DNA from: Phormidium sp. FACHB-1136
Lineage (GTDB): Bacteria; Cyanobacteriota; Cyanobacteriia; Phormidesmidales; Phormidesmidaceae
Assembly (NCBI RefSeq): GCF_014697375.1
Contig: NZ_JACJRS010000022.1
Coordinates: 1 to 64,000 of the forward strand
Reading direction: 5' to 3'
DNA length: 64,000 bases
The notes below the pieces were generated by a model. It ran no database searches. It had not been told where the DNA came from and worked only from the letters and a program-made list of their open reading frames with translations. The position numbers and the translations under genes are program-made. Positions 1 through 9,367 of this stretch are shown here, one piece after another; the stretch's first letter is position 1; every line of letters begins with the position of its first letter.

Positions 1-110
1 AACGTATTGCGACTGATCTGCAAGACACGAGCGACGTGGATCTTGCGCTCACCTCGGTCAACTGCGGCAACGGCCTTTACTCTTAAATCCACACTGTAGG
101 GGGCAGGCAT
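1..110 (-). CDS. IS630-like transposase, N-terminal fragment cut by the window edge
   Basis: Reading leftward from ATG at 110 gives 36 codons open to the window edge, beginning MPAPYSVDLRVKAVAAVDRG and going on with a helix-turn-helix-like stretch (RKIHVARVLQISRNT). This opening matches the N-terminal DNA-binding segment of IS630/Tc1-type transposases, which typically start with MPAPYS.DLR followed by a HTH. Only the start of the gene is present, so it is not possible to tell whether the element is intact or where its left end lies. No clear terminal repeat was found in 111-306, which otherwise appears to be noncoding. The family call rests on recognition of the N-terminal motif only. Confidence 0.6.
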   Translation of the reverse strand, partial: MPAPYSVDLRVKAVAAVDRGERKIHVARVLQISRNT

Positions 111-306
111 CGGGGTTCAGGGGCGGAAACAACATCCCTATTCTGTCCTAATCAGTCTCCGGGCTGCAATACAATCTCTAGGCGCTTGTGATTTCACAGC
201 AGTTAAAGACTCTCTAACATTGCTCTTGCAGTTATATTGGATTCCTGCAACGGTTCTTGGTGGTCTAGCCCATCCCTGGCCCTCTGCCACAGCCCACAAT
301 GCTCCA

Positions 307-1389
307 TTATTTGTGCTGCACCAAAAAATGATTCAGGCTGGCAAAGGTGCCACCGTGGACGGTAATGGGGTTGTCGTAGCCCTTCAAGAGCACCGTATGG
401 CGCTGAAAGTAGGTTTCGCTAGCCCCCAGGGATTGGAGGGACTCGTAGGTGGTTTCACCCATGGCTAGGTCAATCCCTAGCTGCTTGGTGGAGGATTCGA
501 GGCGAAAGGCGGCGTTGACGGTGTCGCCCAGGGCTGTGTAATCGGGCCGATTGGCGGATCCCGTATTCCCCACCATGGCATAGCCCGTATTCAGTCCGGC
601 TCCAATCCGCAGGGGGAAGGGCAGGGGAAACTGCTCATGGAGGCAACTGGTCATGGTGGCTAGGGTATTCACCGACTGGAGAATGCGTCGCATCTCGACG
701 GAGCTAGCCCCCTCTGGGCCATGTACCCACACCGCCATGACAGCGTCACCGATGTATTTATCCACCCCGCTGCCGTACTGGGTAAGAATTTCCCCCGCCC
801 GTCGAAACCAGGTGCCAATGGCCTCGGAGAGAATTTTCTCGTCGGACTGGCGGGTTAATCCGGTGAAGTCGCGAATATCCACCACCATCACCGAGATCAG
901 CCGCCGTACATGCAGCATGGCCGTAGCGGTTGATTCTTGGTCAGATGCTGCTTTGGAGGTCGCCGTTGAGTCCGTCCCCTGGGCCAAATCCTTGGGGTTC
1001 GAGAAGCTAATTTCCGTCTGCCCAAAAATAATCTGGTCGCCATCCTGAAGGGTAACCGGGACACTCACCCGTCGCCCGTTGATGAAGGTGCCATTGCGAC
1101 TCCCCAAATCAATCAGGTAAAAGGAGCCATTGTCCATGCCCTGGAGCATGGCATGGTTGCGAGAGATCCATCGGTCGGGCAATACCAAATTGTTGTCATC
1201 ACTACGGCCCACCGTCCAACGGTGAAGCCCTGCTAGGGATAAATAGCGCGAGCCAGCATTGGTTTTGAGGGTGAGGTAGGGGCCAGATTCAGGGGTATTC
1301 ACCGCAACTAAAGCGCCATTCACTATCGTGTTGACATCGTTAACCCTAACAGATGGCCTAAGCCACTGGGCTATAGAGCTATTGTGCAA
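307..1389 (-). CDS. FHA domain-adenylate cyclase (class III)
   Basis: The 360-residue soluble protein has an N-terminal FHA domain at about 57-130, with the phosphothreonine-binding signature GRS..N and SRNH and the SRNGTFING loop, followed by a class III nucleotide cyclase domain at about 163-350. The metal-binding aspartates are visible at D171 (VVDIRDF) and D215 (KYIGDAVMA). The lysine just before the second one and the DYTALGDTVN segment favour ATP over GTP, so it should make cAMP. The FHA domain would bind phosphothreonine partners and link the enzyme to Ser/Thr kinase signalling. It stands alone, 116 bp from the next gene. Two cNMP-binding-domain proteins in the same window (20432 and 27338) are possible targets of the product, but that link is inference. 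Confidence 0.88.
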   Translation of the reverse strand: MHNSSIAQWLRPSVRVNDVNTIVNGALVAVNTPESGPYLTLKTNAGSRYLSLAGLHRWTVGRSDDNNLVLPDRWISRNHAMLQGMDNGSFYLIDLGSRNGTFINGRRVSVPVTLQDGDQIIFGQTEISFSNPKDLAQGTDSTATSKAASDQESTATAMLHVRRLISVMVVDIRDFTGLTRQSDEKILSEAIGTWFRRAGEILTQYGSGVDKYIGDAVMAVWVHGPEGASSVEMRRILQSVNTLATMTSCLHEQFPLPFPLRIGAGLNTGYAMVGNTGSANRPDYTALGDTVNAAFRLESSTKQLGIDLAMGETTYESLQSLGASETYFQRHTVLLKGYDNPITVHGGTFASLNHFLVQHK

Positions 1390-1505
1390 CTAAGTCGCCC
1401 ATCTAGCTCCGACAGCGAATGATTCTCAACACAAGGGTTTAGGGTCTATGATACCCTGTCCCACCGTCGCCAAAGGTCAGAATCGTAGGGTAGCGCCAGG
1501 ATCCG

Positions 1506-2258
1506 CTAAGCCAGCATGGCGCTGAAGAAAAACAAACCGTCCACAATCAACGTGCTAAGAACGGCACCACCAAAGGCCCACCAGGCCAACTGTCGGGAGG
1601 TAAATAGGGCAATGGCTGTCGCTACCAGCAGAAAGATGGCCAGCACCACCGCCCGACAAGCCGCCACGTCGGTTTCTAGGGCCACCGCCGCCGCCCGCAG
1701 CACCACCGGAGCCACATCGGGTTCCACCTCCATGAGTTGCCGCCACACGGGGAACAGGTGCATCCAGTTAATGTAGAGATCGGTGATAGCGGTACCGAGT
1801 AGAGAACCCAGGAAAAAGTAGCTGCCCACCCGTCCGCTGCCGTAGTACAGGCACAGAACGGCGATGGGCATTCCCAGGGCTTCAATGGGCAGGTGCATCA
1901 CAGGTTCCCAGCGGCACCATCCCCAGTAGAGGGTTCCGGTCAGCCAAATCCAGCCAAAGCCTACGATTAAATCACCCCATACTTCCCATTGAGGACGCTT
2001 CATCAGCTTGGCCCCTAACCCCAGCCATAGGGGCGTCATCGCAAGGCTAACCCAGGGAAAGTAGCGCACTAGGGGCGCTTGAAAAAAAACTGGTAAAATT
2101 ACGAGGCCCATGGCCGCCCCAAAAACCTGTAGCTGTTGGTGGGAGCGACTGAGCCAACCCTGGGCCGCTGAGAGCCACAGAATTAGGCTTTTGGTCGGGG
2201 TAAGGCCGGAGGAGAGACTCAATGGAAACCTTAGAGGCAACTTAACTAGTTGTAACAT
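1506..2258 (-). CDS. DUF3120 membrane protein
   Basis: A 250-residue polytopic membrane protein with about six hydrophobic segments after a cytoplasmic N-terminus of roughly 45 residues. The sequence (PVFFQAPLVR, the WGD..VGFGWIWLTGTLYWGWCR region, and the YYGSGRVGSYFFLGSLLGTA segment) matches the cyanobacterial DUF3120 family, which is conserved in the phylum but has no established function. The length is usual for that family. It is transcribed in the same direction as the adenylate cyclase gene, with 116 bp between them, so co-transcription is possible but unsupported. A 272-bp gap separates it from the divergent uppP. Confidence 0.8.
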   Translation of the reverse strand: MLQLVKLPLRFPLSLSSGLTPTKSLILWLSAAQGWLSRSHQQLQVFGAAMGLVILPVFFQAPLVRYFPWVSLAMTPLWLGLGAKLMKRPQWEVWGDLIVGFGWIWLTGTLYWGWCRWEPVMHLPIEALGMPIAVLCLYYGSGRVGSYFFLGSLLGTAITDLYINWMHLFPVWRQLMEVEPDVAPVVLRAAAVALETDVAACRAVVLAIFLLVATAIALFTSRQLAWWAFGGAVLSTLIVDGLFFFSAMLA

Positions 2259-2530
2259 AACATGCCCCTAGGGGGGATGGCCCGAGAATGGCAAGATTTC
2301 CAAAGGTTTAAGCTTTTCCTCAGCATTGCCTCTGCCCTGGATATGGGTTTGGGTTGATAGATAACCTGAGTCGGGAGACGCCCTAGGGTAAGGTCATCAG
2401 GCTAAGGCTTCGCCAAACGGCATCTAGGAGGAAGACGGCCCATCTCCCCCTACAATGCCCAACAACACCCCTAGTGTTGTCCGTAATTGATGCTGCCCGT
2501 AATTTATTAGTATTGACCTGAGTAATTCCT

Positions 2531-3493
2531 ATGACCTTAATGGCCCTCGCCACCGACTTTATTCCTCAACTAGGCACGGTACCTGGAGACGTTCTGGGTG
2601 CTTTTTTGCCCAGCTTGCCCCTGGCCCAGGCGGATAACCCGGCGGTGATGGAAACGATAACGGTCTTCCAGGCCATGGTGATCGGTCTGGTGCAGGGGTT
2701 GACGGAATTTCTGCCGATTAGCAGCACCGCCCACGTCAAGATGATCCCGGTGGTGCTGGGCTGGGGCGATCCAGGGGTGGCCTTCACGGCGGTGATCCAG
2801 TTGGGCAGCATTGCGGCCATTCTCTGGTACTTCTGGGATGACCTGCGCCAAGTCACCGTGGGCACCGTGCGGGCCACCCTAGACCGCAAGTTTGACGCCC
2901 CGGATTTTCGCCTGGGCCTGGGCATTTTGGTGGGCACCCTGCCCATTGTGGTAGGCGGGCTGTTGATTAAGGTCTTCATTCCCGACTTTGACAATTCCCC
3001 CCTGAGAAATAGCGCCACCATTGCCGTCGTGTCCATTGGGATGGCCTTGTTGTTGGCGGCGGCGGAAATGGTGGGCCAGCGGCAGCGCACCTTTGACCAG
3101 TTGGATCTCAAGGACGGCGTAATGATGGGTTTCGCCCAAGCCCTAGCGTTGATCCCCGGTGTGTCGCGATCCGGATCGACCCTGACGGCGGGGCTGTTTA
3201 TGGGCCTAGAGCGGGCGACGGCGGCGCGGTTCTCCTTCCTGCTGGGGGTGCCCGCCATTACCCTAGCGGGGCTGGTGGAACTGAAGGGACTGCTAGACAG
3301 CGGCCTAGGCAACGTGGGTCTGGGGCCACTGCTGGCGGGACTGCTGGCGGCTGTGGTATCGTCCTACCTGGCGATTTTTTGGCTGCTGCGTTTCCTCAAA
3401 CAGCACAGCACCTGGGTGTTTGTGTGGTATCGTCTCGCCTTTGGTGCCGCCATTTTGCTGGCCCTCGCCACGGGCAAGATGCAGAACATCTAG
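2531..3493 (+). CDS. uppP: Undecaprenyl-diphosphatase (UppP/BacA)
   Basis: This integral membrane enzyme removes a phosphate from undecaprenyl diphosphate to recycle the lipid carrier for peptidoglycan and other envelope polymers, and gives bacitracin resistance. The two signature motifs are present: QGLTEFLPISSTAH at about residues 55-68 and PGVSRSGSTLTAG in the second half, separated by the usual membrane segments. The 320 residues exceed the usual 260-280 because of a hydrophobic N-terminal extension of about 40 residues; a start at the ATG of METITVF (2648) would give the canonical length. About 300 bp downstream (3494-3793) hold no recognisable gene. Confidence 0.93.
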   Translation: MTLMALATDFIPQLGTVPGDVLGAFLPSLPLAQADNPAVMETITVFQAMVIGLVQGLTEFLPISSTAHVKMIPVVLGWGDPGVAFTAVIQLGSIAAILWYFWDDLRQVTVGTVRATLDRKFDAPDFRLGLGILVGTLPIVVGGLLIKVFIPDFDNSPLRNSATIAVVSIGMALLLAAAEMVGQRQRTFDQLDLKDGVMMGFAQALALIPGVSRSGSTLTAGLFMGLERATAARFSFLLGVPAITLAGLVELKGLLDSGLGNVGLGPLLAGLLAAVVSSYLAIFWLLRFLKQHSTWVFVWYRLAFGAAILLALATGKMQNI

Positions 3494-3793
3494 CAATCCC
3501 CAGCGATATTAAGCTTCCTCCAGCGACACCAACTGCTAGGGACATCCCCGCCAAGTGCCAGCGACGTGGCAAGCTGATAGGAATTGTTACCTGGCTGATG
3601 TGGCCTAGGAGCCTAGGTTTCAGCGCCCTGGGCCGCATCGTGCAGCCGGAAAGTAGGTTAGCGGGTGCCTAGGCGGGCATACTCAGTAACAAATGGTTCT
3701 GACCAGGGGGTGGCCCCAAGCCCAAGCCCTTATCCTGGTGGAAGGCATGTACTCGATCTGCTTCATCCTGTTTGATGGGGGTTCCTTAAAGCC

Positions 3794-5203
3794 ATGGCTG
3801 CATCCGCAATTCGTCCGGCTCGCATTTCCCGCGTTATCCCTGGCTCCATTGCCGAGGAGTTGGGATTTGAGCCCGGTGATGCTCTCGTTTCCATCAACGA
3901 CCAGTACCCTAGAGACTTGATTGACTACCGCTTCCTTTGCGCCGATGAGGAACTGACCCTGGAGGTGATCGACCGCGACGGCAAGACCCACCGCGTCGAG
4001 CTTGAAAAGGACATTGATGCCGACCTGGGGCTAGAGTTTGAAACGGCGTTATTTGACGGGCTGATCCAATGCAACAATGCCTGTCCTTTCTGCTTTATTG
4101 ACCAACAGCCTCCCGGCAAGCGGGAAACCCTTTACCTGAAGGACGACGACTATCGCCTCAGCTTTCTCTACGGCAGCTACCTCACCCTCACCAACCTGCT
4201 GCCCCAGGAGTGGGAGCGCATTGCCCAACTGCGACTGTCGCCCCTCTATGTATCGGTTCATGCCACGGAGCCGGAGGTGCGATCTCGGCTGCTGAAAAAC
4301 CCACGGGCGGGCCAAATTCTGGAACAACTGGCCTGGTTCCAAGCCCAGCGTTTGCAAATTCACGCCCAGGTGGTGGTGTGTCCCGGCATTAACGATGGCG
4401 ACCACCTAATGACCACCCTGCGGGATTTGGCCCGCTTCCACCAGGGCGATATCCCCGCCGTTACCTCCGTGGCGGTGGTGCCCGTGGGGTTGACCCGATT
4501 CCGTCCGCCCCAGGATGAGCTAACGCCCGTCACCGCCGATCAGGCTGCGGCTACCATTGCCCAGGTGGAGGCCATGCAGGCAGAATTTTTGGCCCAGTTT
4601 GGTACCCGCTTTGCGTGGCTGGCAGACGAATGGTACCTGCTGGCCAACCAGGAAGTGCCCAGTGCCGACGACTACGAAGACTATCCCCAACTGGACAACG
4701 GTGTTGGCTCCATTCGGCAATTCCTCACCCAGTTTGCAGATTCCGCCAGCAACTATCTGCCCGATGCCGTTCACCCGCCCCGCACCCTCACCTGGGTCGT
4801 AGGAAATGCCGTGGAGCACGCCTTCCAGCCCATTGTGGATCGGCTCAACCAGGTGGAAGACCTCACCGTGCAGCTTGTCGCCCTAGCCAGCGACTATTGG
4901 GGCCGCGACCTCACCGTGACCGGACTGTTGACCGGGCAAGACCTGATGGCGGGGCTGGATGGGAAGGATCTGGGTGATGCCCTACTGTTGCCCACGGTGA
5001 TGCTGAAGTCCAGCGACAGTGGCCAACCCGAAGACACCCTCTTTTTGGACGATGTGAGCGTCGCGGAGGTGGGGCAGCGCTTCAAGGTGCCGATTTTGCC
5101 CATTGAAGACACCGATGCCCTCGTCAAAATCTGCTGCGGCGTGGTGCCCAAGGCGTCCTACACCAATCTGCAACCTGCCATCGGCTACTGGGCTCCATCC
5201 TAG
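3794..5203 (+). CDS. PDZ/radical-SAM-like TIGR03279 (DUF512) protein
   Basis: The 469-residue protein begins with a PDZ-like domain (ISRVIPGSIAEELGFEPGD) and continues into a radical-SAM-like core with the cluster motif CNNACPFCFIDQ near residue 100, then the DUF512 region (AVVPVGLTRFR). This order is that of the TIGR03279 family, nearly universal in cyanobacteria and related to DUF512 proteins of Firmicutes. The three cysteines are spaced CxxxCxxC, as in radical-SAM enzymes. The substrate is not known. The ATG at 3794 gives a complete PDZ domain and is preferred over anything further in. It is flanked by about 300 bp upstream and 271 bp downstream without genes, so it is probably monocistronic. 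Confidence 0.88.
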   Translation: MAASAIRPARISRVIPGSIAEELGFEPGDALVSINDQYPRDLIDYRFLCADEELTLEVIDRDGKTHRVELEKDIDADLGLEFETALFDGLIQCNNACPFCFIDQQPPGKRETLYLKDDDYRLSFLYGSYLTLTNLLPQEWERIAQLRLSPLYVSVHATEPEVRSRLLKNPRAGQILEQLAWFQAQRLQIHAQVVVCPGINDGDHLMTTLRDLARFHQGDIPAVTSVAVVPVGLTRFRPPQDELTPVTADQAAATIAQVEAMQAEFLAQFGTRFAWLADEWYLLANQEVPSADDYEDYPQLDNGVGSIRQFLTQFADSASNYLPDAVHPPRTLTWVVGNAVEHAFQPIVDRLNQVEDLTVQLVALASDYWGRDLTVTGLLTGQDLMAGLDGKDLGDALLLPTVMLKSSDSGQPEDTLFLDDVSVAEVGQRFKVPILPIEDTDALVKICCGVVPKASYTNLQPAIGYWAPS

Positions 5204-5474
5204 GGGTTGGCGCGGGGGCATCTTTCTGGTTTGGATGATACGGTTTGCCTGGGGAGATTTTTGGACTCATCTGCGAGGAATAGTTCGCAAATGTTTCGAG
5301 GATTTCCCCTGGATCTCTACCCTAGGATAGGTCACGGGGAAAATGGCTTTCCCATCAGGCTAAGTGTCGATATGCTAAAACACTGGAGGGTCGGGTCAGA
5401 TCCCTGGGGTTCTGACTACGGTTCTCGTTCGAGTGCAGTGTTCAAGTTTGTCGTTGCGGTGGCCTGTGGTGTAT

Positions 5475-7190
5475 ATGCGTGACTCGTATTGTCGTCGCTT
5501 AATCCTGTTGGGTTTGGGGACGGCTGCCCTTTCCTGGCCTACGTTGCCCGTTGCAGCCCAGGCTATCTCCCTAGATCCCTCAACGGCAGATCGCTCCATA
5601 GCGAGTTCTGCCCCAGAGCCTCCCGATCTCCAGCCAGAGGAGCAATCAGCCACCCTAGCCCAGGATGTTGCGACTGAGGATCCGAGTCCTTCAGATCCAG
5701 CAGCGGCAACACCCACAGAATCAGAGGAAAGAGAGACCCTACCGCTGCAAGAAGGGGGGATTGATCCAACTTCGGATGATCCCGGTTCCGTCGCCCCCGA
5801 TGGTGATCCTGAAACCGAGGCCGAAGTCGCTCCCGACCCGACTGGCTCAGGAACCACCGCTTTCCCGGCCCGAACAGAAGCCGACCTCGACTATCTCAAC
5901 CCCCACCCCAACCCCCTCCAGTTGCAAACCCGGCCCGCCGAGGTGGAAATTGTCGGTACCCAGCCCATTTCCTTAGAAACGGCCATTGAACTGGCCTACC
6001 GTAACAGCGAGGAATTGCGTATCGCCCAGCTTCAGCTTGAGCGTAGCTATGAGGGACTGCGGGCCGAGCAGGCGCTCCGGTTGCCCACTGCCGACCTCAA
6101 TGCCACCCTGGAGGTGACCGATCAAACTAACTTTGGCCTAGGGCTGGGCAACACCGCCACCCGCCTGAATAGCGGTATCCGTACCGACTATGACCTGGGG
6201 GTGTCCGGGGAACGGGCGGCGCGTATTCGGGCCGCCGAAGAACAGGTGCGGTTAGCCATGCTTCAGGTGGAACGCACCCAGGTGGAACTGCGACTGAATA
6301 CCATCACCGACTACTACGCCGTCCAAGAGGCCAGCGAGCAAATTCGCATCAACCAAGCCTTTCTGCAAGAGGCGGAGGACAACCTACGCATTACCCAACT
6401 GCGGGAACAGGTGGGGGTGGGCACCCGGTTTGATGTGCTGCGGGCCGAGGTGCAGGTGGCCAATGCCCGCCAAAATATTACCCAAGCCCAGAGCCAGCGG
6501 GACATTGCCCAGCGCCAACTGGCCCGCCGCCTGAACGTCCCTCCCTCGATTAACCTCACGACCCTAGGGGTGGAGATTCAGGGCACTTGGCCCCTGAGCC
6601 TGGAGGAAAGCATTGTGCTGGCCTACCAAAACCGGGGCGAACTAGAGCAGTTCCTCGTCGAGCGGGAATTCAACGAAGCCCAGCGTCAGGTCACATTAGC
6701 CCGCACTCGGCCCAATGTGGGGCTGTTTGCCCAGTACAATTTTCAAGCCCTGCTGATTACGCCAGAGGGCGTACCCACCAGCACCAATGATGGCTTTTCC
6801 CTAGGGGCGCAGTTGGCTTGGCGGCTTTACGATGGCGGCGGCACCCAAGCGCGGGCCGCTCAGAGCGAACTTGATATTCGCATCGACGAATTTGAGTTTG
6901 AGAATATCCGCAACACCATTCGGGGTCAGGTGGAGGAGGCTTACTACACCCTGCAAGCCAATCAGGCCAACATCAATACGGCCACTATTGCCGTCAACCA
7001 GGCGCAACAAGCCCTCCGGCTGGCGAATTTGCGCTTTGAGGCTGGGGTCGGCACCCAAACCGACGTGCTCAGCGCCACTAGCGAACTCACCCAAGCCGAG
7101 GGCAACCTAGTGCGCGCCCAGTTGGAGTATAACCGTGCCCTAGCCCGCCTAGAACGGGCCGTGAGCAACCTCAGCCCCCTCACCCGTTAG
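5475..7190 (+). CDS. TolC family outer membrane efflux protein
   Basis: The 571-residue protein begins with a signal peptide (MRDSYCRRLILLGLGTAALS followed by a Pro/Ala cleavage region). A low-complexity acidic, Pro- and Ser-rich linker of roughly 120 residues follows, then a duplicated TolC/OEP domain: two halves of long coiled-coil helices with the paired motif GVGT.FDVL..... and GVGTQTDVLSA, and the strand motifs that build the beta-barrel. TolC trimers form the outer-membrane exit duct for type I secretion and RND pumps. ATG at 5475 is chosen because it places the signal sequence at the N-terminus; a start 14 codons earlier (5433) would bury it. It could serve the type I exporter at 27338-32025, although it is 20 kb away. 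Confidence 0.9.
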   Translation: MRDSYCRRLILLGLGTAALSWPTLPVAAQAISLDPSTADRSIASSAPEPPDLQPEEQSATLAQDVATEDPSPSDPAAATPTESEERETLPLQEGGIDPTSDDPGSVAPDGDPETEAEVAPDPTGSGTTAFPARTEADLDYLNPHPNPLQLQTRPAEVEIVGTQPISLETAIELAYRNSEELRIAQLQLERSYEGLRAEQALRLPTADLNATLEVTDQTNFGLGLGNTATRLNSGIRTDYDLGVSGERAARIRAAEEQVRLAMLQVERTQVELRLNTITDYYAVQEASEQIRINQAFLQEAEDNLRITQLREQVGVGTRFDVLRAEVQVANARQNITQAQSQRDIAQRQLARRLNVPPSINLTTLGVEIQGTWPLSLEESIVLAYQNRGELEQFLVEREFNEAQRQVTLARTRPNVGLFAQYNFQALLITPEGVPTSTNDGFSLGAQLAWRLYDGGGTQARAAQSELDIRIDEFEFENIRNTIRGQVEEAYYTLQANQANINTATIAVNQAQQALRLANLRFEAGVGTQTDVLSATSELTQAEGNLVRAQLEYNRALARLERAVSNLSPLTR

Positions 7191-7196
7191 ATGGGG

Positions 7197-7517
7197 TTAG
7201 ATGGGGTCGGTCGCCGAGGTGGCCTGATCGGCACAGAGGCGCTCAATCACCTGTTCAGCGGTCATCAACCGTTTTAGCACCACCTGGTTAAAGGCGGATT
7301 CACTGTCGTTATCGAGCTTCACCTCCACCATCAACACCGCCTCTTCAACTTGATACAGCCATAGGGTTTCCCCCTGTTCGTGAATGGCTAAATTGAGGCG
7401 ACGAAGGTGAGGTTTGCGCTGCCAAGCCCGCTCGTTCCACAGTCCACCAAATTCCCAAACCCGACCCGTTACCCAACCATCGGAAAGAAAAAAGTATTTC
7501 ACTGTTCGCTCTGTCAC
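7197..7517 (-). CDS. Conserved-looking small protein of unknown function
   Basis: About 106 residues from a GTG at 7517 (VTERTVKYFFLSDGWVTGRV). The sequence has a compact alpha/beta look, with alternating hydrophobic strands (LRRLNLAIHEQGETLWLYQ; EAVLMVEVKL) and an acidic middle. The frame stays open upstream to 7844, but that part is Arg/Pro-rich, runs antisense to the next gene and is probably not translated. An in-frame ATG ten codons further up (MRGDNAREHG) is an alternative start. No domain is recognised. It converges on the TolC-like gene, with only 6 bp between the two stops. Confidence 0.5.
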   Translation of the reverse strand: MTERTVKYFFLSDGWVTGRVWEFGGLWNERAWQRKPHLRRLNLAIHEQGETLWLYQVEEAVLMVEVKLDNDSESAFNQVVLKRLMTAEQVIERLCADQATSATDPI

Positions 7518-7701
7518 ACCATGTTCTCTGGCATTATCCCCCCTCATCCAACCCTTGCCGCAAGGATTTTTCCGAAGACCCTTCGGTGAGTTGTGGAGCG
7601 GGAGAAGGACAGGAAGGGCAAGGAAGGGCAAGAATCGATCTGGAAAGCCCCGTTGTCGCCTTGGGTATGATGGACATAGCCCATTCCTGGAGGAACGCTC
7701 C

Positions 7702-8322
7702 ATGGCCCCCCAGTCCAATTCTCCGCCCCCACCGGACTCTACCCCTGCAAAAGGCCCCTGGCTCTGGGTAGCCCTGGGTTGTGGCGGTTGCCTCGTGCTG
7801 TCTACCGCTGCCCTAGTGGCCCTCGTGTTGCTGATTGGCCGCACCGTACAGTTCGCGGTTGGCCCCGACGGGGTGAAGACCGATCAGGCTCCGTTTACCT
7901 TCACCATCCCTGGGGAAAGTGAAGGCGTGATGGACATGACGATGTTTGGGATGCAGATTATTCAAGTGACCAGCACCGATACGCCGCCCTCGGTGTTGCT
8001 AACCATGGGGCGATTACCCAGCTATCTGCAAAGTTCGGCGGATCAGTCCAGTTTCATCGAGTCTTTTCAGGAGGGCATGGTGGGCGATGAGACCTATCAG
8101 TTTTCCTTGCCCACCATCGAGGAACGTCCCCTCTGCGACACGACTGTTGCCGCGATAGTGCAGACGGGCGAATACCAGGCGGATCAAGCCATCTACGCAG
8201 TAACCAGCCTCATGGCAACCGTAGACTACAACCGCCGCACCCAGTTTGTTTGGATTTTGGCCCATGGCGACAGTGCCGCTGCCAATGTCGATCAAGTCTT
8301 TGATTCGCTGGAATGCCAGTAG
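7702..8322 (+). CDS. Membrane-anchored protein of unknown function
   Basis: A 206-residue protein. A Pro-rich cytoplasmic tail (MAPQSNSPPPPDSTPAKG) leads into one transmembrane helix at about residues 20-45 that contains a CGGC element, then an extracytoplasmic domain of about 150 residues with strand-rich character (APFTFTIPGESEGVMDMTMF) and one probable cysteine pair (LCDT and LECQ). The ATG at 7702 is chosen because GGAGG lies 9 bases ahead; the frame is open 290 bases further upstream, but that stretch overlaps the opposing gene. The arrangement of a short tail, CGGC-type helix and lipoprotein-like domain is frequent among cyanobacterial unknowns. No function can be assigned. Confidence 0.7.
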   Translation: MAPQSNSPPPPDSTPAKGPWLWVALGCGGCLVLSTAALVALVLLIGRTVQFAVGPDGVKTDQAPFTFTIPGESEGVMDMTMFGMQIIQVTSTDTPPSVLLTMGRLPSYLQSSADQSSFIESFQEGMVGDETYQFSLPTIEERPLCDTTVAAIVQTGEYQADQAIYAVTSLMATVDYNRRTQFVWILAHGDSAAANVDQVFDSLECQ

Positions 8323-8346
8323 GGTTGCCGCGTCCAGGTTAGGGGG

Positions 8347-9310
8347 CTAACCGCCAAACGTCCACATCACCGGGTCAGGATCAACGTAGTCCGTGACGGT
8401 GCGGCTAATGGCATCGATGTCGGCCAGATCTTGGGCCGATAGATGGATATCAGCGGCTTTCGCGTTTTCCTGGGCCTGAACCGCGTTACGCCCCCACGAT
8501 GACGGTGGTTTGGGGCTGGGCCAACAGCCAAGCCAAAGCTAGGTTACCAATGGTGGCGCGGTGGCGATGGGCGATGGGGTGCAGTTCGGCCAGGGCGGCG
8601 AGGGCGGTGTCGTAGAGGGGCGGGCGAAACAGCTTGTTTTTGCTGCGAATATCGTCTTCGGGGAAGCGGTGGGCGGCGTCAAACTTCCCGGTTAGCAACC
8701 CCTGGGCCAGGGAAGAATAGGCCATCACCGTCAGCTTGTGTTCAATGCAGTAGGGCAACTGATCGGTTTCGACCCCGCGCCAAAAGAGGGAATAGGGCGG
8801 CTGAAGGCTATCGATGCGGCCATGCTGGGCGGCCTCCTCGATCTGCTGCCGAGAAAAATTAGATACGCCAATGGCTCGGATTTTGCCCTGTTCCTTGAGA
8901 TGGTTCATCGCCGCCATGGTTTCGCCAATGGGCACCTCCTCACTACCAAAGGAACCAGAGGGCCAGTGGATTTGGTAGAGATCAATCACCTCCGTTTGCA
9001 GCCGCCGGAGGGATTGCTCGCAGGCTTCAATCACCTGGTGAAAGCGCAGGTGGGTAGGAAACACCTTAGTTGCCAACACCACTCGATCCCGCCGATCTGC
9101 GAGAGCCTGTCCCACCAATTCCTCGGAGTAGCCATCGCCGTAAATCTCAGCGGTGTCAAAGGTAGTGATACCTGCCTCTAGGGCCGCCTGCATGGCGTGG
9201 ATGATGGTTTGATCGTCGATATTTACCCAGCCCTTTTTTCCCGCTTGCCAGGTGCCCAGAATGATCGGGCTAATGGCAATCGTCGTAGTGCCCAACAGGC
9301 GAGTCTCCAT
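8347..9310 (-). pseudogene. Aldo/keto reductase with a frameshift near the 3' end
   Basis: From ATG at 9310 the protein has the aldo/keto reductase family TIM barrel: TTTIAISPIILGTWQ at the start, FDTAEIYGDGYSEELVG with the catalytic Asp/Tyr, VVLATKVFP with the Lys, and DLYQIHWPS with the His. Translation in this frame stops at 8486, right after TVIVGA, where family members continue with RN..QV.ENA. One base shift away the missing tail is present and uninterrupted: NAVQAQENAKAADIHLSAQD through to MWTFGG and TAG at 8347. The sequence at the joint reads GGGGCGTAAC where GGGGCGCGTAAC is expected, so a CG dinucleotide appears to be missing. Restored, the protein would be about 321 residues, the usual size. 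It is either a recent pseudogene or an assembly error. Confidence 0.85.
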
Positions 9311-9367
9311 GGCCAGCGCCTCCTGTCAATGTAGTGGGGCTATTATGCCCTGAAGCCGCCAGGGACG

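Noticed and set aside
2566-3312. Long open frame on the minus strand across uppP
   Set aside because: It is antisense to a strongly supported uppP gene and its translation is a Ser/Arg/Thr-rich shadow of the GC-rich codons.
7414-7701. Long N-terminal extension of the membrane-anchored gene at 7702
   Set aside because: A ribosome site (GGAGG) precedes ATG 7702, and the extension overlaps the opposing gene and looks like noncoding, Arg/Ser-rich translation.
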